Assembly: GCA_038230215.1 (NCBI GenBank)
Contig: JBBRNR010000007.1
Location: 62,001 to 126,000 of the forward strand
DNA length: 64,000 nucleotides
Direction: 5' to 3'
Origin: DASVRZ01 sp038230215
Lineage (GTDB): Bacteria; Verrucomicrobiota; Verrucomicrobiia; Chthoniobacterales; DASVRZ01
The notes under the pieces were generated by a model. The model was not told the origin of the DNA and ran no database searches. It saw only the letters and a program-made list of their open reading frames with translations. A program made the translations under genes and the position numbers. The stretch's first letter is position 1. Each line of letters opens with the position of its first letter. Positions 43,511 through 53,169 of the stretch are shown one piece after another.

Positions 43511-44906
43511 AGTCGCTTGTGATGTTGTTCGAGGCGATCAAAGTCAGAGCCAGCAGCAAAATCGCGACCACGGTCTGACCCACCCAAACGGGCCATGTCG
43601 CGGATTGCGGCAGCCAGGTCTTGATGCGTTTTTCCAGTAGTGCGTGAACGATCAGCGGCATGCCGAACAGGATCGCGGCCATTGCAAAAAAGCCTCCGAT
43701 TCGCCAGTCGTCCGCGCTTGTTTTCCAGGGCGATTGCTGGAAATGCTGCCAGAGTCGGGCGGTGTTTTGCTCACGAAACATTAGCCAGCCGATGTTGACG
43801 ATGATGAAAGTGAGCAGCCATTTGAATGCAACTGGAATGAAGCCGGTCGCCCGCTCCCAACGCGGCGCGGCGCGGTCGATCCAGCGCCAGATAACCAGTG
43901 CGATTCCGTGCCAGGTGCCCCATAAGATAAAGTTCCAACTCGCGCCGTGCCAGAGGCCGGAGAGCAGGAAAGTGATCATCAGATTTCTAACAATTTTCGA
44001 TTCCGCGCCGCGCGATCCCCCGAGCGGGATGAAGACGTAATCGCGGAACCAGCGGCTGAGGGAAATGTGCCAGCGATGCCAGAAATCCGCTGGGCTGGTG
44101 GCTGCGTAGGGATGATTGAAGTTTAGCATCAGATCGAACCCCAGCAGCTTTGCCACGCCGCGGGCGATGTCGGTGTAAGCCGAGAAGTCGGCGTAAATCT
44201 GCACGCAAAAACAAAGCGTCCCTGACCAGATCAGAGGGAAACTCGGATTGCTTAGTGCGAAGGCTTTGTTGCAATAAATGGCGACGTTGTCGGCAATGAC
44301 GCGCTTTTTACAGAGACCCCAGATGATAAGAAAAAGTCCGTTGCGAGCTTCAACCCAATCGAAGTGGCGTTGCTTTTCAAACTGCACCAGCATGTGCCCG
44401 GCACGCTCGATCGGTCCCGCGACGAGTTGGGGGAAAAAGCAAAGATAGCTCGCGTAATCGAGGAGTTTGCGGCAGGCCTTGATCTGGCCGCGATAGACAT
44501 CGACGACATAAGAGCAACTCTGAAATGTGTAGAACGAAATTCCGACCGGCAGTAAAATCTGCCAGTGCGGCGAGGTCCAATCGATGCCTGTGATATGGAT
44601 CAAACTCCCGATGTTCTCGACGAAGAAATTGCAGTATTTCAGGGAGGCCAAGAGTCCGAAGTTGGCGGTGAGAATGAGCCCAAGAAACCATTTCTTGCGA
44701 GTGGGATGATCTTCGATGGCGCGCGCGGCGAAGTAGTCGAGGAAAGTGGTGATAACTAGTAAAATCACCCACCAATGCGTGACGTAGCCGTAGAAAAAAT
44801 AACTCGCCGCGATGAGAAACGCGTTTTGAAGTTTTCGCGTTAGCATCCAGTAAACGCTGAACACGCCAACGAAGAAAACGAGGAAATCGATGCTATGAAA
44901 AATCAT
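43491..44906 (-). CDS. MBOAT O-acyltransferase (AlgI-like)
   Basis: 471 residues from the ATG at 44906; the open frame upstream to 45128 lies inside the neighbouring gene. About ten membrane helices. Family signatures 'FFPQLVAGPIERAGHML', 'FDLMLNFNHPYAATSPADFWHRWHISLSRWFRDYVFIPLGGSR' and the catalytic His in 'LLSGLWHGASWNFILWG'. AlgI-type proteins bring acetyl groups across the membrane for polysaccharide O-acetylation. Coupled (ATGA) to an SGNH-like partner upstream, the usual two-protein arrangement. Confidence 0.93.
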   Translation of the reverse strand: MIFHSIDFLVFFVGVFSVYWMLTRKLQNAFLIAASYFFYGYVTHWWVILLVITTFLDYFAARAIEDHPTRKKWFLGLILTANFGLLASLKYCNFFVENIGSLIHITGIDWTSPHWQILLPVGISFYTFQSCSYVVDVYRGQIKACRKLLDYASYLCFFPQLVAGPIERAGHMLVQFEKQRHFDWVEARNGLFLIIWGLCKKRVIADNVAIYCNKAFALSNPSFPLIWSGTLCFCVQIYADFSAYTDIARGVAKLLGFDLMLNFNHPYAATSPADFWHRWHISLSRWFRDYVFIPLGGSRGAESKIVRNLMITFLLSGLWHGASWNFILWGTWHGIALVIWRWIDRAAPRWERATGFIPVAFKWLLTFIIVNIGWLMFREQNTARLWQHFQQSPWKTSADDWRIGGFFAMAAILFGMPLIVHALLEKRIKTWLPQSATWPVWVGQTVVAILLLALTLIASNNITSDFIYFQF

Positions 44907-45952
44907 GGCAGAAAAGGTTTCACACGTTGCCAAAAATAATGAGTCCACCCCGGCTTGGCGGCATCGGAAATGTGATCTCCATCCTGATACATCGAGAGAG
45001 TGATCGACGGGTCGTTCGTTTCGTCGAAGAACACGCAATGTCGGCTCTCCAGCCAGACGCGGAGGCGGGCAATGTAGGTCGTCATCTCCGCGGATTGCGG
45101 AGTGATATTGTCGGGACCGGGACGGCATTTCACGCGGAAGAAGATGAGCGGAATGCCATTTTTCTCTGCGAGATCGACGATGTGCGGGAGGAAGGATTTT
45201 TTCGGCGATGGATCGAAAATCCGAGGACGTCCGTTTTCTGAATCATCGATCGAGGAATCTTCTACAGGCAGTTCTGCTGCAAGATCCGAACGCAGTGAAG
45301 CAAGATTGAAACGACTCGCCATAAACGTCCGGCGGTCGTCTTTTTTCTGACCAAAAGCGGTGAGGTCGAGTGCCAGATTTTCGAGCCGAGTGTGGAACTG
45401 CGCCGAGGCATTTTTAGAATACAAAAGTCCGTTGGGTTCCACTAGCCAGCGTCGAGTCCAGGAGATGGCATTCCATAGTTTCGGAGGATCGGGCAAGAGC
45501 AGTTTCGCGACAAGTTTGTCCTCGCCCAGCCTCACTCGATCGAGGTTGGCCTGATATAGTCCATCGACCCGAAAGCGCGGCCAGGTGAGATATTGATTGC
45601 GGAAAAAAAAGATGACGGCGCGAGGTTTAACGCGGGATCTAACAATGACGTTTTTAAAATAAAGATACCAGGCCGCCGAACTGGCCCCGCCGCGCGCGTA
45701 GAAGAAAAAACGGCGCCCGCTAAGTTGCGAAATCGGCGCTGGCTCCATGCGCGTCGTGAGCATGGAATCGCCGATAACGATGTAATCTGGATGAGCGGAT
45801 TTAAGGTCCGCGAGGTGCTCCGCCAGTTTTTCAGAGACGACATTTTCCGCAGCTAGATCGCGTCTATCGGCAAATGCCCGAAACATCGCGAGTCCGCCCA
45901 AAGGCACGAGAATGAAGAAGCCGATGAGCTGCCAGAAAGAGCGGACTCTCAT
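44903..45952 (-). CDS. SGNH-like O-acetyltransferase partner
   Basis: 349 residues. One N-terminal membrane helix (about 5-25), then an extracytoplasmic domain. 'DYIVIGDSMLTTRMEP' has the block I GDS nucleophile motif, and 'YQDGDHISDAAKPGWTHYF' near the end supplies the D-x-x-H block of SGNH hydrolases/AlgJ-AlgX-type acetyltransferases. Probably takes acetyl from the MBOAT partner and places it on a glycan in the periplasm. Overlaps both neighbours by 4 nt. Confidence 0.8.
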   Translation of the reverse strand: MRVRSFWQLIGFFILVPLGGLAMFRAFADRRDLAAENVVSEKLAEHLADLKSAHPDYIVIGDSMLTTRMEPAPISQLSGRRFFFYARGGASSAAWYLYFKNVIVRSRVKPRAVIFFFRNQYLTWPRFRVDGLYQANLDRVRLGEDKLVAKLLLPDPPKLWNAISWTRRWLVEPNGLLYSKNASAQFHTRLENLALDLTAFGQKKDDRRTFMASRFNLASLRSDLAAELPVEDSSIDDSENGRPRIFDPSPKKSFLPHIVDLAEKNGIPLIFFRVKCRPGPDNITPQSAEMTTYIARLRVWLESRHCVFFDETNDPSITLSMYQDGDHISDAAKPGWTHYFWQRVKPFLP

Positions 45953-47457
45953 TGGTCTGGTGCGATCTGGTAAAGGCGAATGCCCGGGTGAAGATAAATG
46001 ATTTCGCCGACGGGACTTTCCCAGACAAGTCTGCCAGTGGCGAAGAGTTTTTTGTAAAAAGTGGCACGGCTCTCAAACTCGGCCTGCTCCTTGGAGTTGG
46101 GTTTGAGTCCGTTGAAGAAGCGGTTATAAGTCTGCCGGGTGACGGCGACATAGCGGACGTTCTGTTTTTTGAGAATGTCCAGGGAGCCCAGATCCGCGAC
46201 AAATTCGGAGTTAAGGACGATGCGATTTTTCCAGTTTGGATCGGCTAGAAGATCGACACGCTCATCCTGCGCGATGACAGCGGAGGGAGTGGTTTTTTGG
46301 TTGATCCATTGACGTAAGCCCCCCCGCGCGTCGGTGGAAAATTCGGCGTAAAGATTTTTCCAAACCGGGAAGTTGGCGACAGCTGCGGCAATGACCGCGA
46401 TGATTGCGATCAGGGTGAAAATTAGACGCGGCTTGATCTGCCACGACTGGCGCATGAGCAGGCCGGGAGCAACGCCAGCGAGAAACGAAAACAGCACCGT
46501 TGCTGGCAACACATAGCGCGTGGCGGTCTTCGGCGACAAGGAGAGCAATGCCACGAAGAAGAACGGAAAAAGCAGTGTGAGAAGTTGCGGGGCCGTGCTT
46601 TTTTTCCAAGCGACTAACATGGTTATGGAAGTCAGACCGAGGCCGACCCAGATGCCGATGGGAGTGATCTCTCGCAGTTTCACCAGATAGTAGGCGTGAG
46701 GCACATCGCGACTGAGACCACGATGTCCTCCGGTGGCGCCGTCCATCTCGCGGCCCACCCCGTGGCTGAAGTCGGCCCAGTGCCGGAGTAATGGCCAATC
46801 GACGACGATGATTGTAAGCAACAATCCGCCGGTGAACCAGAGAATGAGCCGGGCGTTTTCCCGACGGGATTTCAAAATGAGCAGCGGCAGGACAAAGAGC
46901 AAAATGACCGCACCAAGATATTTGCCGGAAACGGCCAGTGCCAAGGAGATGCCGAGAAGCGCAGCCGTGGCAGGCCGTGGTGTTTTCCAAAAAAAATCTA
47001 CCGCCAAAAACGTCGCCGCGAGGCCAAAAAGCAGCGCCGAATCCTCTTTGAAATAATGCGCCAATTCAAATCCAAGTGGATTCAAAACGAGCAGGATTGC
47101 AACACTCCAGGCTGAAGCCCAGCCGCCCCAGCGCCCAGCGAGAATGGTTAGTGTGACTATCGCCAGCGCGGTGAAAATCGCCGAGACCCAGCGACCTGCC
47201 ACGGCGGCGTTGATCGGAGTTTTTTCCATCAACCCTGAATGCCAGGCCGCGCTTGTCGTGGTGAGCAGAAGCAGAGGATGGAAGAAATTACGTTTCCCCG
47301 AAACGATCTGACGCACCTTGGTGTCCTCGTCAGGATGATAGGTGTAGGGAAACGTATTGTGCCGGGTGCAAACCGCCAGCGTGGTGAGACCAACCAAAAC
47401 CAGAAAAATCAGCAGCCTCCACGACAGTCGGGCAGGGGAGATGGGTTCGATCAGCAC
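45949..47457 (-). CDS. GT39-type membrane glycosyltransferase
   Basis: 502 residues, about ten to eleven membrane helices. The first loop 'FPYTYHPDEDTKVRQIVSGKRNFFHPLLLL' is nearly the same as in the paralogue at 42005-43510, and 'LSPKTATRYVLPA' also matches. GT-C fold with a DE-type catalytic pair. First gene of the minus-strand operon GT39 - SGNH - MBOAT, so the sugar added here may be what is acetylated. Divergent from the GT-C gene at 47558. Confidence 0.85.
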   Translation of the reverse strand: MLIEPISPARLSWRLLIFLVLVGLTTLAVCTRHNTFPYTYHPDEDTKVRQIVSGKRNFFHPLLLLTTTSAAWHSGLMEKTPINAAVAGRWVSAIFTALAIVTLTILAGRWGGWASAWSVAILLVLNPLGFELAHYFKEDSALLFGLAATFLAVDFFWKTPRPATAALLGISLALAVSGKYLGAVILLFVLPLLILKSRRENARLILWFTGGLLLTIIVVDWPLLRHWADFSHGVGREMDGATGGHRGLSRDVPHAYYLVKLREITPIGIWVGLGLTSITMLVAWKKSTAPQLLTLLFPFFFVALLSLSPKTATRYVLPATVLFSFLAGVAPGLLMRQSWQIKPRLIFTLIAIIAVIAAAVANFPVWKNLYAEFSTDARGGLRQWINQKTTPSAVIAQDERVDLLADPNWKNRIVLNSEFVADLGSLDILKKQNVRYVAVTRQTYNRFFNGLKPNSKEQAEFESRATFYKKLFATGRLVWESPVGEIIYLHPGIRLYQIAPDQ

Positions 47458-47557
47458 ACGTTCAAAATAGTTTTCCGATGGTTATTGGCGAGCGTAAATC
47501 TGAATGGGTATATGCTGGTCAAAATCCCTGGCAGAAGGCATTTTTGGCGGCTCACTC

Positions 47558-49351
47558 ATGAATCTGCCTCTTCCGCTGACCAGTCGTTTATCTTGGGTCG
47601 GCCAAAAACTGGACGGCGCGGCTGCATTCCTGGATGCGCTCGCAAAAAAAACGATCCGAGTTGCAGTCCAATGGAACTCGCGCTGGACCCGGTCTTGGAT
47701 GCGGTGGGTGGAAATTTTGGCCGCGCTGGCGCTAGTCGCGGTGAGTTGCTTTTACTTGTTTCAAATCGTGCAGATTATGGTCACGACCCCGCTGCAAGGC
47801 GACGAGGTTGGCACAATCAAGACCTTCAGTTCAAAGGGTGCTAAATACGTGGCGACGCATTATGGCGTGGCAAAAAATCACATTTTCTTCAACCTCCTAA
47901 ACGCCTGGACACCGAACCACAAGGACTACACACCGTGGCGCGGACGCCTCTGGTCGTTCGTGGCTTTTGCGGGTTTGCTAACACTGGCGCTACGATTTTT
48001 CATCCGACGCCAATGGTATTTGGAAGGAGCGCTCTTTTTCTTCTTCTCGACCAGCAGCCAGAAAATGTTAGAGACAAACTTGGCGGCGCGCGGCTATGGA
48101 CTTCTGGCCTTTTTTACCCTGGCAGGATGCCTGCTAGTCCATGGTTATTTCGAAAAACCTGGCTGGAAACCCGCGGCTTGGCTCTGTCTCTGCGTGACGC
48201 TCGGCACCTACACGATGCCGCATTACATCCTCTATGGCGGCGTGCTGATTTCACTGCTTTTCCTGCGCACATGGGACTGGCGGGTCTGTCTGCTTGGCAT
48301 CGCCACGGTGATAGCGATCGGGTTGCTTTATGCGCCAGTGCTCAGCCAGCTTTCCGCCGTCGTGGGCAAATATGCGGACACCTACGGCGAGTCTTATCCT
48401 GATTTCAACGCGGTTTACACCACGGTCAGCTACTATCTATTGCAGCAAAAACCGTGGGTCGTTTTCGCCGCGCTCATGGGAACGTTGCTCGCGCCATTCG
48501 TCCTCTGGTCGCGAACGAATTCCACTGGGAAAGCGCTCCAGCTTTTAGTCGTCACAGCGTTTGTCTTCCTCGTCATTTGCCTGAAACTCGAAACGCCCCG
48601 CCTGCGCACGACGGACTTTGTCACCATCCCGTTGCTCTTTGCCGGCCTGCTCTCGGCGGGACGAATTTATCGGTTTGAGCACATCTCGAGTCTTCGCCCG
48701 CTGCTCGCGCTGGCCTGCGTGGCTCCCCTGATTTTCACCACATGGAATCGCGCCAACGACTTCCATTTTACTTCCAAGGAAAACTATCTCGGCTCCAGTC
48801 AAATCATCCGCGCTATATTCCCGACGGGCGTCGCGGTGCATGTCAACGAGCGGCCCGACAAGCTCCAGCATACACTTCCGGCTGGCTACGTGAATCCAGT
48901 TCCATTCGATTCGGAAGCATGGAAACGAGGGGAACTCGTCATGCTGGATTCGGATTTTCGCGCAACGGAACGTTTCGTTCCTGCCAATGTTAGCTCCGAC
49001 GCCATTGAGTTGCGGGTGAAGCAGGCGAAGGGCGATTATCAGGGCGTTTCCTTCGTGCCGCCGAAAAATGATCTGCTCGTATGGGCGCAAACCCAGCCGG
49101 GAGAAATCGAGATTAAAATCAAACCCGGCCCACCGCTTTACTCTATCAACATCCTCGTTGAAAAAACTCGGGGCGCGAGCGATTGGCAATTCGAGAACGA
49201 AAAAAATCTCGCCAAAAAACTCCAGAGTTTTCCGGCGCAAAACGGGACACTTCACACCATCACCGGCATTGGCAAGCCACCCGTCTCGCTGCGGATGCAC
49301 CTGAATCCGCCCGCCCGCGTCCTGCAAATATGGGCCATTCCCGGCAAATGA
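47558..49351 (+). CDS. GT-C membrane glycosyltransferase
   Basis: 597 residues from the ATG at 47558 (ATG at 47504 would add 18). An N-terminal membrane helix ('WVEILAALALVAVSCFYLFQIVQIM') leads into a loop with 'PLQGDEVGTIKTFSSKG', where the DE pair is the expected GT-C catalytic acid. Around nine more helices, then a 190-residue extracytoplasmic C-terminal domain with beta character. Probably a polyprenyl-phosphate-dependent glycosyltransferase. Stop overlaps the next start (ATGA). Confidence 0.75.
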   Translation: MNLPLPLTSRLSWVGQKLDGAAAFLDALAKKTIRVAVQWNSRWTRSWMRWVEILAALALVAVSCFYLFQIVQIMVTTPLQGDEVGTIKTFSSKGAKYVATHYGVAKNHIFFNLLNAWTPNHKDYTPWRGRLWSFVAFAGLLTLALRFFIRRQWYLEGALFFFFSTSSQKMLETNLAARGYGLLAFFTLAGCLLVHGYFEKPGWKPAAWLCLCVTLGTYTMPHYILYGGVLISLLFLRTWDWRVCLLGIATVIAIGLLYAPVLSQLSAVVGKYADTYGESYPDFNAVYTTVSYYLLQQKPWVVFAALMGTLLAPFVLWSRTNSTGKALQLLVVTAFVFLVICLKLETPRLRTTDFVTIPLLFAGLLSAGRIYRFEHISSLRPLLALACVAPLIFTTWNRANDFHFTSKENYLGSSQIIRAIFPTGVAVHVNERPDKLQHTLPAGYVNPVPFDSEAWKRGELVMLDSDFRATERFVPANVSSDAIELRVKQAKGDYQGVSFVPPKNDLLVWAQTQPGEIEIKIKPGPPLYSINILVEKTRGASDWQFENEKNLAKKLQSFPAQNGTLHTITGIGKPPVSLRMHLNPPARVLQIWAIPGK

Positions 49352-51288
49352 ATCCGTCGGCCTCTGATAAGAATGCAACTCGATTGTGGCTGCTGCTTTG
49401 CCTGCCGGCGCTGATTCTGAGCGCGGTGATTCGCTGCACTTTGCTCGCGGGCTGGCGCGATGGATTTTATTTCGGACCCGACTCCGAGGGTTATTGGCGT
49501 GGCGTTTACAGTTTCTTTCATCAGGGTGGATTCGAGGTCGCTTCGAAACGTTCCTGGGGTTATCCGGCGCTGCAACTGCTCTCGCCGTTCGGCCCTCTGA
49601 GTCCGGGATTTACGGCCGCGTTGATCCAGCATTTCTTCGGCTGGATCGCGATCCTTCCGCTGGCGGCGATAGTACGACGAATGATCCCGGAATGGCGCTG
49701 GTTTTTGATTCCAGTGACAGTCGTATTTGCGCTCGATCCACTGTTGGCTTTTTGGGAGCACATCCTGATTGCCGATTCGCTGCTTGTCACGTTGGGGCTC
49801 GCCATCGGCTGGGCGGCACTGGTTTATTGGCAGAAACCGGGTTGGAAAATAGGGACGCTGGTTCTGGGGCTGATCTTTTTGTCGATGTCCGTGCGTCCGG
49901 TGGGTCGCGCATTTTGGGCGGGATTTCTGCCGGTCATTTTGCTCGCGCCGACGCTGCCTTGGAAAACCCGTGGCTGGCATTTCCTTCTCGCGCTGATTTT
50001 CATTTTTCCAGCGATTGCGCTGACCAAGGTCAAGCAAGGCGACGATCTTCTTTTCGGCTCTGTTTTCCCCTTTATCCCAACCACGGGCGGCAAACACGCC
50101 GACCTCAAACCCGAGATTGCGCCGATGATCAAGGCCGGACGCGCCAATCTCTGGCAGTTCGTTCGCACCGGGCAAAAGGAAGTCTTCACGCTGACATTGG
50201 GTGCAAACCCAGATCGCGAAATAGGGCCAAAATTCACCACGTTGATGCGGGATCGCAAGGCCTTCGCCCAAGTCCGCCATGATCTCGCTCGCGAGGCCAT
50301 CGTGCATCATCCGTTTGGCTGCTTTGAGATCGCCATGCTGAAGATCTACTCCGTGCTCGCGAACGACGTAAAATCCCTCCGCATCCGGCCAGAGCGCTTC
50401 AATAGCATTCACGCGAAATTTCTTGCCGAAGGAAACGTCCGCATCGCACCAGACTTCGCGCCGTGGCTTCTGCGCGACTCCATCGCCATTACACCTGAAG
50501 GGATCCGCCGCGTTCTCGACAATCGGGTGCAGCCTGGCTCACTCGGGCAGCTCTACATTCACGTCTTTCCCTGGTTGGAAAAACATTTCACTCTCTACCA
50601 TTTGAAGTCTTCCACGACTCTTCCACCACCCTCGGCATTCCTTCCGGTGGTGGTTTTTCTGGTCGGAATCATCGGCTGGTTTGCGCTCCGGCTCGGCAGC
50701 GGACTCGTCCCCCTGCTTTCCTTGAATGCTGCTTATCTCGGTCTCACTTTCGGAGTCGGCCGCGCCGTGCAACGCTACCGGCTACCCTCCGAATACTTCT
50801 TCATCCTCGGCATTTTCCTCGGCGTTCTCGTGCTTTGGCGAATCGGAAAAAAATGCCTTCCGGCCCCGGTCCTTCGGCTTCTTTCGCCCGCGCTTTTACA
50901 TCGGTTGTTCTTCTTTTGCATTGGCGGGTTGGTGAGTTTTCTCCTCAACCTCATTCCCTACAAACTGCTCACACTCGAGTTCCATTGGACCCACAACGCC
51001 GCCTACGCCGTCAGTCTGAGCTTCGTCACGCTGCTCATGTTCTTCTGGAATTACCGGGTGAATTTTCCCACCTCCAGTCTCTGGCACGATTGCGCCTGGC
51101 GCTATCTCACGGCGACGGCAATCGCCTGGACAACTAATTTCCTCCTCGTTGGCTGGCTGAAATCCCATCTGCCCGTCGCCGGGGCCATCTTCGTCGTGGG
51201 TTTTGTCATCGCGCTTTTTAAGTTTGTCCTCTACCACAGATGGGTCTTTCCTCATCGTCCGACCGCGAACGAAATTCCCACCTTGTGA
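49348..51288 (+). CDS. GT-C glycosyltransferase fused to GtrA-like flippase domain
   Basis: 646 residues from the ATG at 49348. Residues 1-500: a GT-C-like membrane protein (loop 'FGPDSEGYWRGVYSFF' after helix 1, many helices, large loop 260-410). Residues about 515-640: four helices matching GtrA ('FFFCIGGLVSFLLNLIPYKLLT', 'FVTLLMFFWNYRVNF', 'FKFVLYHRWVF'). GtrA-type domains flip polyprenyl-phosphate sugars, normally as separate 120-residue proteins. Here flippase and transferase are one chain. A GT2 gene follows with a GTGA overlap. Confidence 0.8.
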   Translation: MNPSASDKNATRLWLLLCLPALILSAVIRCTLLAGWRDGFYFGPDSEGYWRGVYSFFHQGGFEVASKRSWGYPALQLLSPFGPLSPGFTAALIQHFFGWIAILPLAAIVRRMIPEWRWFLIPVTVVFALDPLLAFWEHILIADSLLVTLGLAIGWAALVYWQKPGWKIGTLVLGLIFLSMSVRPVGRAFWAGFLPVILLAPTLPWKTRGWHFLLALIFIFPAIALTKVKQGDDLLFGSVFPFIPTTGGKHADLKPEIAPMIKAGRANLWQFVRTGQKEVFTLTLGANPDREIGPKFTTLMRDRKAFAQVRHDLAREAIVHHPFGCFEIAMLKIYSVLANDVKSLRIRPERFNSIHAKFLAEGNVRIAPDFAPWLLRDSIAITPEGIRRVLDNRVQPGSLGQLYIHVFPWLEKHFTLYHLKSSTTLPPPSAFLPVVVFLVGIIGWFALRLGSGLVPLLSLNAAYLGLTFGVGRAVQRYRLPSEYFFILGIFLGVLVLWRIGKKCLPAPVLRLLSPALLHRLFFFCIGGLVSFLLNLIPYKLLTLEFHWTHNAAYAVSLSFVTLLMFFWNYRVNFPTSSLWHDCAWRYLTATAIAWTTNFLLVGWLKSHLPVAGAIFVVGFVIALFKFVLYHRWVFPHRPTANEIPTL

Positions 51289-52160
51289 ACACCACGCCTC
51301 TTTCTCAGCTTTCCGTCACCGTCCTCATTCCGGCTTACAACGAAGTCGATGCCCTGCCGGAAACCGTGGCCGCTGTCTTGGCGCACGCGCATTTGCTGGC
51401 GAATCTGGAGATTATCGTCATCAACGACGGCTCCTGCGACGGCACGGCGGAAGCGGCTGCACGACTGCCCGTCCGAGTGATCCACCACGAGACGAATCAC
51501 GGCTACGGCGCGTCGCTCAAAGATGGTCTGCGCGAGGCGAGTCACGACTGGATTCTAATCATCGACGCCGACGGCACGTATCCGATCGACCAGATTCCGC
51601 GCTTGCTTGAGGAAAGCCACGGCTACGACATGGTCGTCGGCGCGAGGACCGGGGAAATCGTCCAGGTTCCACTGCTGCGACGGCCGGCGAAATGGATCAT
51701 CACCCGTCTCGCGGAGTATCTCAGCCAGCGAAAAATACCCGACTTAAACTCTGGTCTGCGCCTCTTCCGGAAGGATGTCGCGATGCGGTTTTTCTCGTTG
51801 TACCCGGATGGATTTTCCTTCACCACGACGATCACCCTCGCGATGCTCACAAATCGTTACCGGGTGAAATTTCTCCCGATCAATTACCTGAAGCGCATCG
51901 GTAAAAGCAGCATCCGACCGATCCACGACTTCATCAATTTCACCCTGCTGATCATCCGCATTTGTGCCTACTTTAAGCCGCTGAATGTCTTCATCCCGCC
52001 GTCGTCGCTCCTGATTTTTCTGGGCTTCATCAAGTGCGCCGTTGACTACCATCACCAAGGCCATCTCGGCCTGTTGGGCGTGAGTCTGGTGCTGACTGGC
52101 ATTCAAATGCTGTTCATCGGCCTGCTCGCGGATCTGGTGGATCAGCGCATGAAGATGTAA
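51285..52160 (+). CDS. GT2 polyprenyl-phosphate glycosyltransferase (DPM-like)
   Basis: 291 residues with a GTG start at 51285 overlapping the previous stop. GT-A fold: 'VLIPAYNEVDALPETV', 'EIIVINDGSCDGTAE', 'ILIIDADGTYPIDQIP' (DxD-type), 'LNSGLRLFRKDVAM'. Two C-terminal membrane helices (about 228-290). Enzymes of this type load a sugar from an NDP donor onto undecaprenyl phosphate. Completes a three-part system with the GtrA-like and GT-C domains upstream. Confidence 0.92.
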   Translation: MNTTPLSQLSVTVLIPAYNEVDALPETVAAVLAHAHLLANLEIIVINDGSCDGTAEAAARLPVRVIHHETNHGYGASLKDGLREASHDWILIIDADGTYPIDQIPRLLEESHGYDMVVGARTGEIVQVPLLRRPAKWIITRLAEYLSQRKIPDLNSGLRLFRKDVAMRFFSLYPDGFSFTTTITLAMLTNRYRVKFLPINYLKRIGKSSIRPIHDFINFTLLIIRICAYFKPLNVFIPPSSLLIFLGFIKCAVDYHHQGHLGLLGVSLVLTGIQMLFIGLLADLVDQRMKM

Positions 52161-52475
52161 CTCGCCTGTTAGTCGTGAAGAACTGGCTTTTCTTTTCGCG
52201 GGAATGGTAGGAAAGTTCGCCGTATGGAGATCCCTCCTCACAGAACCAAACGGCTGAAGCTGCGCCCCGCGGTCGCTGTGCCGGAAGTGGTGCCTGAGCG
52301 TGAGTGGGTGCCAATCCAGACCCGCAACAGCGGTTTCCGTCCGAAGAGCGTGGAAAAACCCGTGCTCAGAATCACTCCGCCGGGGCCGGAAATAGAGCAC
52401 CAGTCATCTGTTTTTCCACCCGCCGACCACAAAGTCGCCTTGCCGAAGCGCCCCAAATTTAGACATACCCTTTCC

Positions 52476-53132
52476 ATGCCCGACATTCTCCGCACCACCA
52501 AATTCGTTGACGCTGCCGCCCAGCACATTCTCAACCACGCCGCCCGGGCCATCCTCGAACGCGGCCGTTTTTTCCTCTCCCTCAGCGGCGGCAGCACTCC
52601 CAAGGCGATCTACCAAAAACTCGCCCAGCTCGCTCCAGACATGAGTCAATGGGTCATCACTTTTGGCGACGAACGCTGCGTGCCGCCCGATGATAAACAG
52701 AGCAATTATCGCATGGCCCGCGAAGCCTGGCTCGACCAGACAAAAGCGACCGTGTTGCGCATGCGCGGCGAACTCGATCCAGCGGCGGCCGCTCTCGACT
52801 ACGAGACGCAACTCGACGCGTTTCCCGGTTTTCGCCACGACTTGATTCTCCTCGGCATCGGCGACGATGGCCACACGGCCTCGCTCTTTCCGGAGAGCAC
52901 CGCGTTAAAGGAAAAACACCGTCGCGTCGTGGCAAATTACGCCCCCACGCTCGGCGTCTGGCGAATCACCTTCACCTTTCCCTTCATCAACGCCGCCCGC
53001 AGCATCGTCTTTATTGTGAATGGAAAATCCAAACAATCGCTCGTGGAATCCATCTTGCGCGGCGGAACGGACTACCCTTCCGAGCGCATCGCCCCGACCG
53101 ACGGCCACCTCCTCTGGCTCCTCGGCGAATAA
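52476..53132 (+). CDS. pgl: 6-phosphogluconolactonase
   Basis: 218 residues from the ATG at 52476, the normal length for the family. 'FLSLSGGSTPKAIYQKLAQ', 'WVITFGDERCVPPDDKQSNYRMAREAWL' and 'HDLILLGIGDDGHTASLFPES' are the family signatures, covering phosphate and lactone binding. It hydrolyses 6-phosphogluconolactone in the oxidative pentose phosphate pathway. The reading frame stays open for 84 codons upstream to an ATG at 52224 (proline-rich, unlike the family), so an extended form cannot be excluded. zwf and gnd are not nearby. Confidence 0.92.
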   Translation: MPDILRTTKFVDAAAQHILNHAARAILERGRFFLSLSGGSTPKAIYQKLAQLAPDMSQWVITFGDERCVPPDDKQSNYRMAREAWLDQTKATVLRMRGELDPAAAALDYETQLDAFPGFRHDLILLGIGDDGHTASLFPESTALKEKHRRVVANYAPTLGVWRITFTFPFINAARSIVFIVNGKSKQSLVESILRGGTDYPSERIAPTDGHLLWLLGE

Positions 53133-53169
53133 TTGTCTGACTCGAAACGGAGCGCTTCACCGGATCGAG

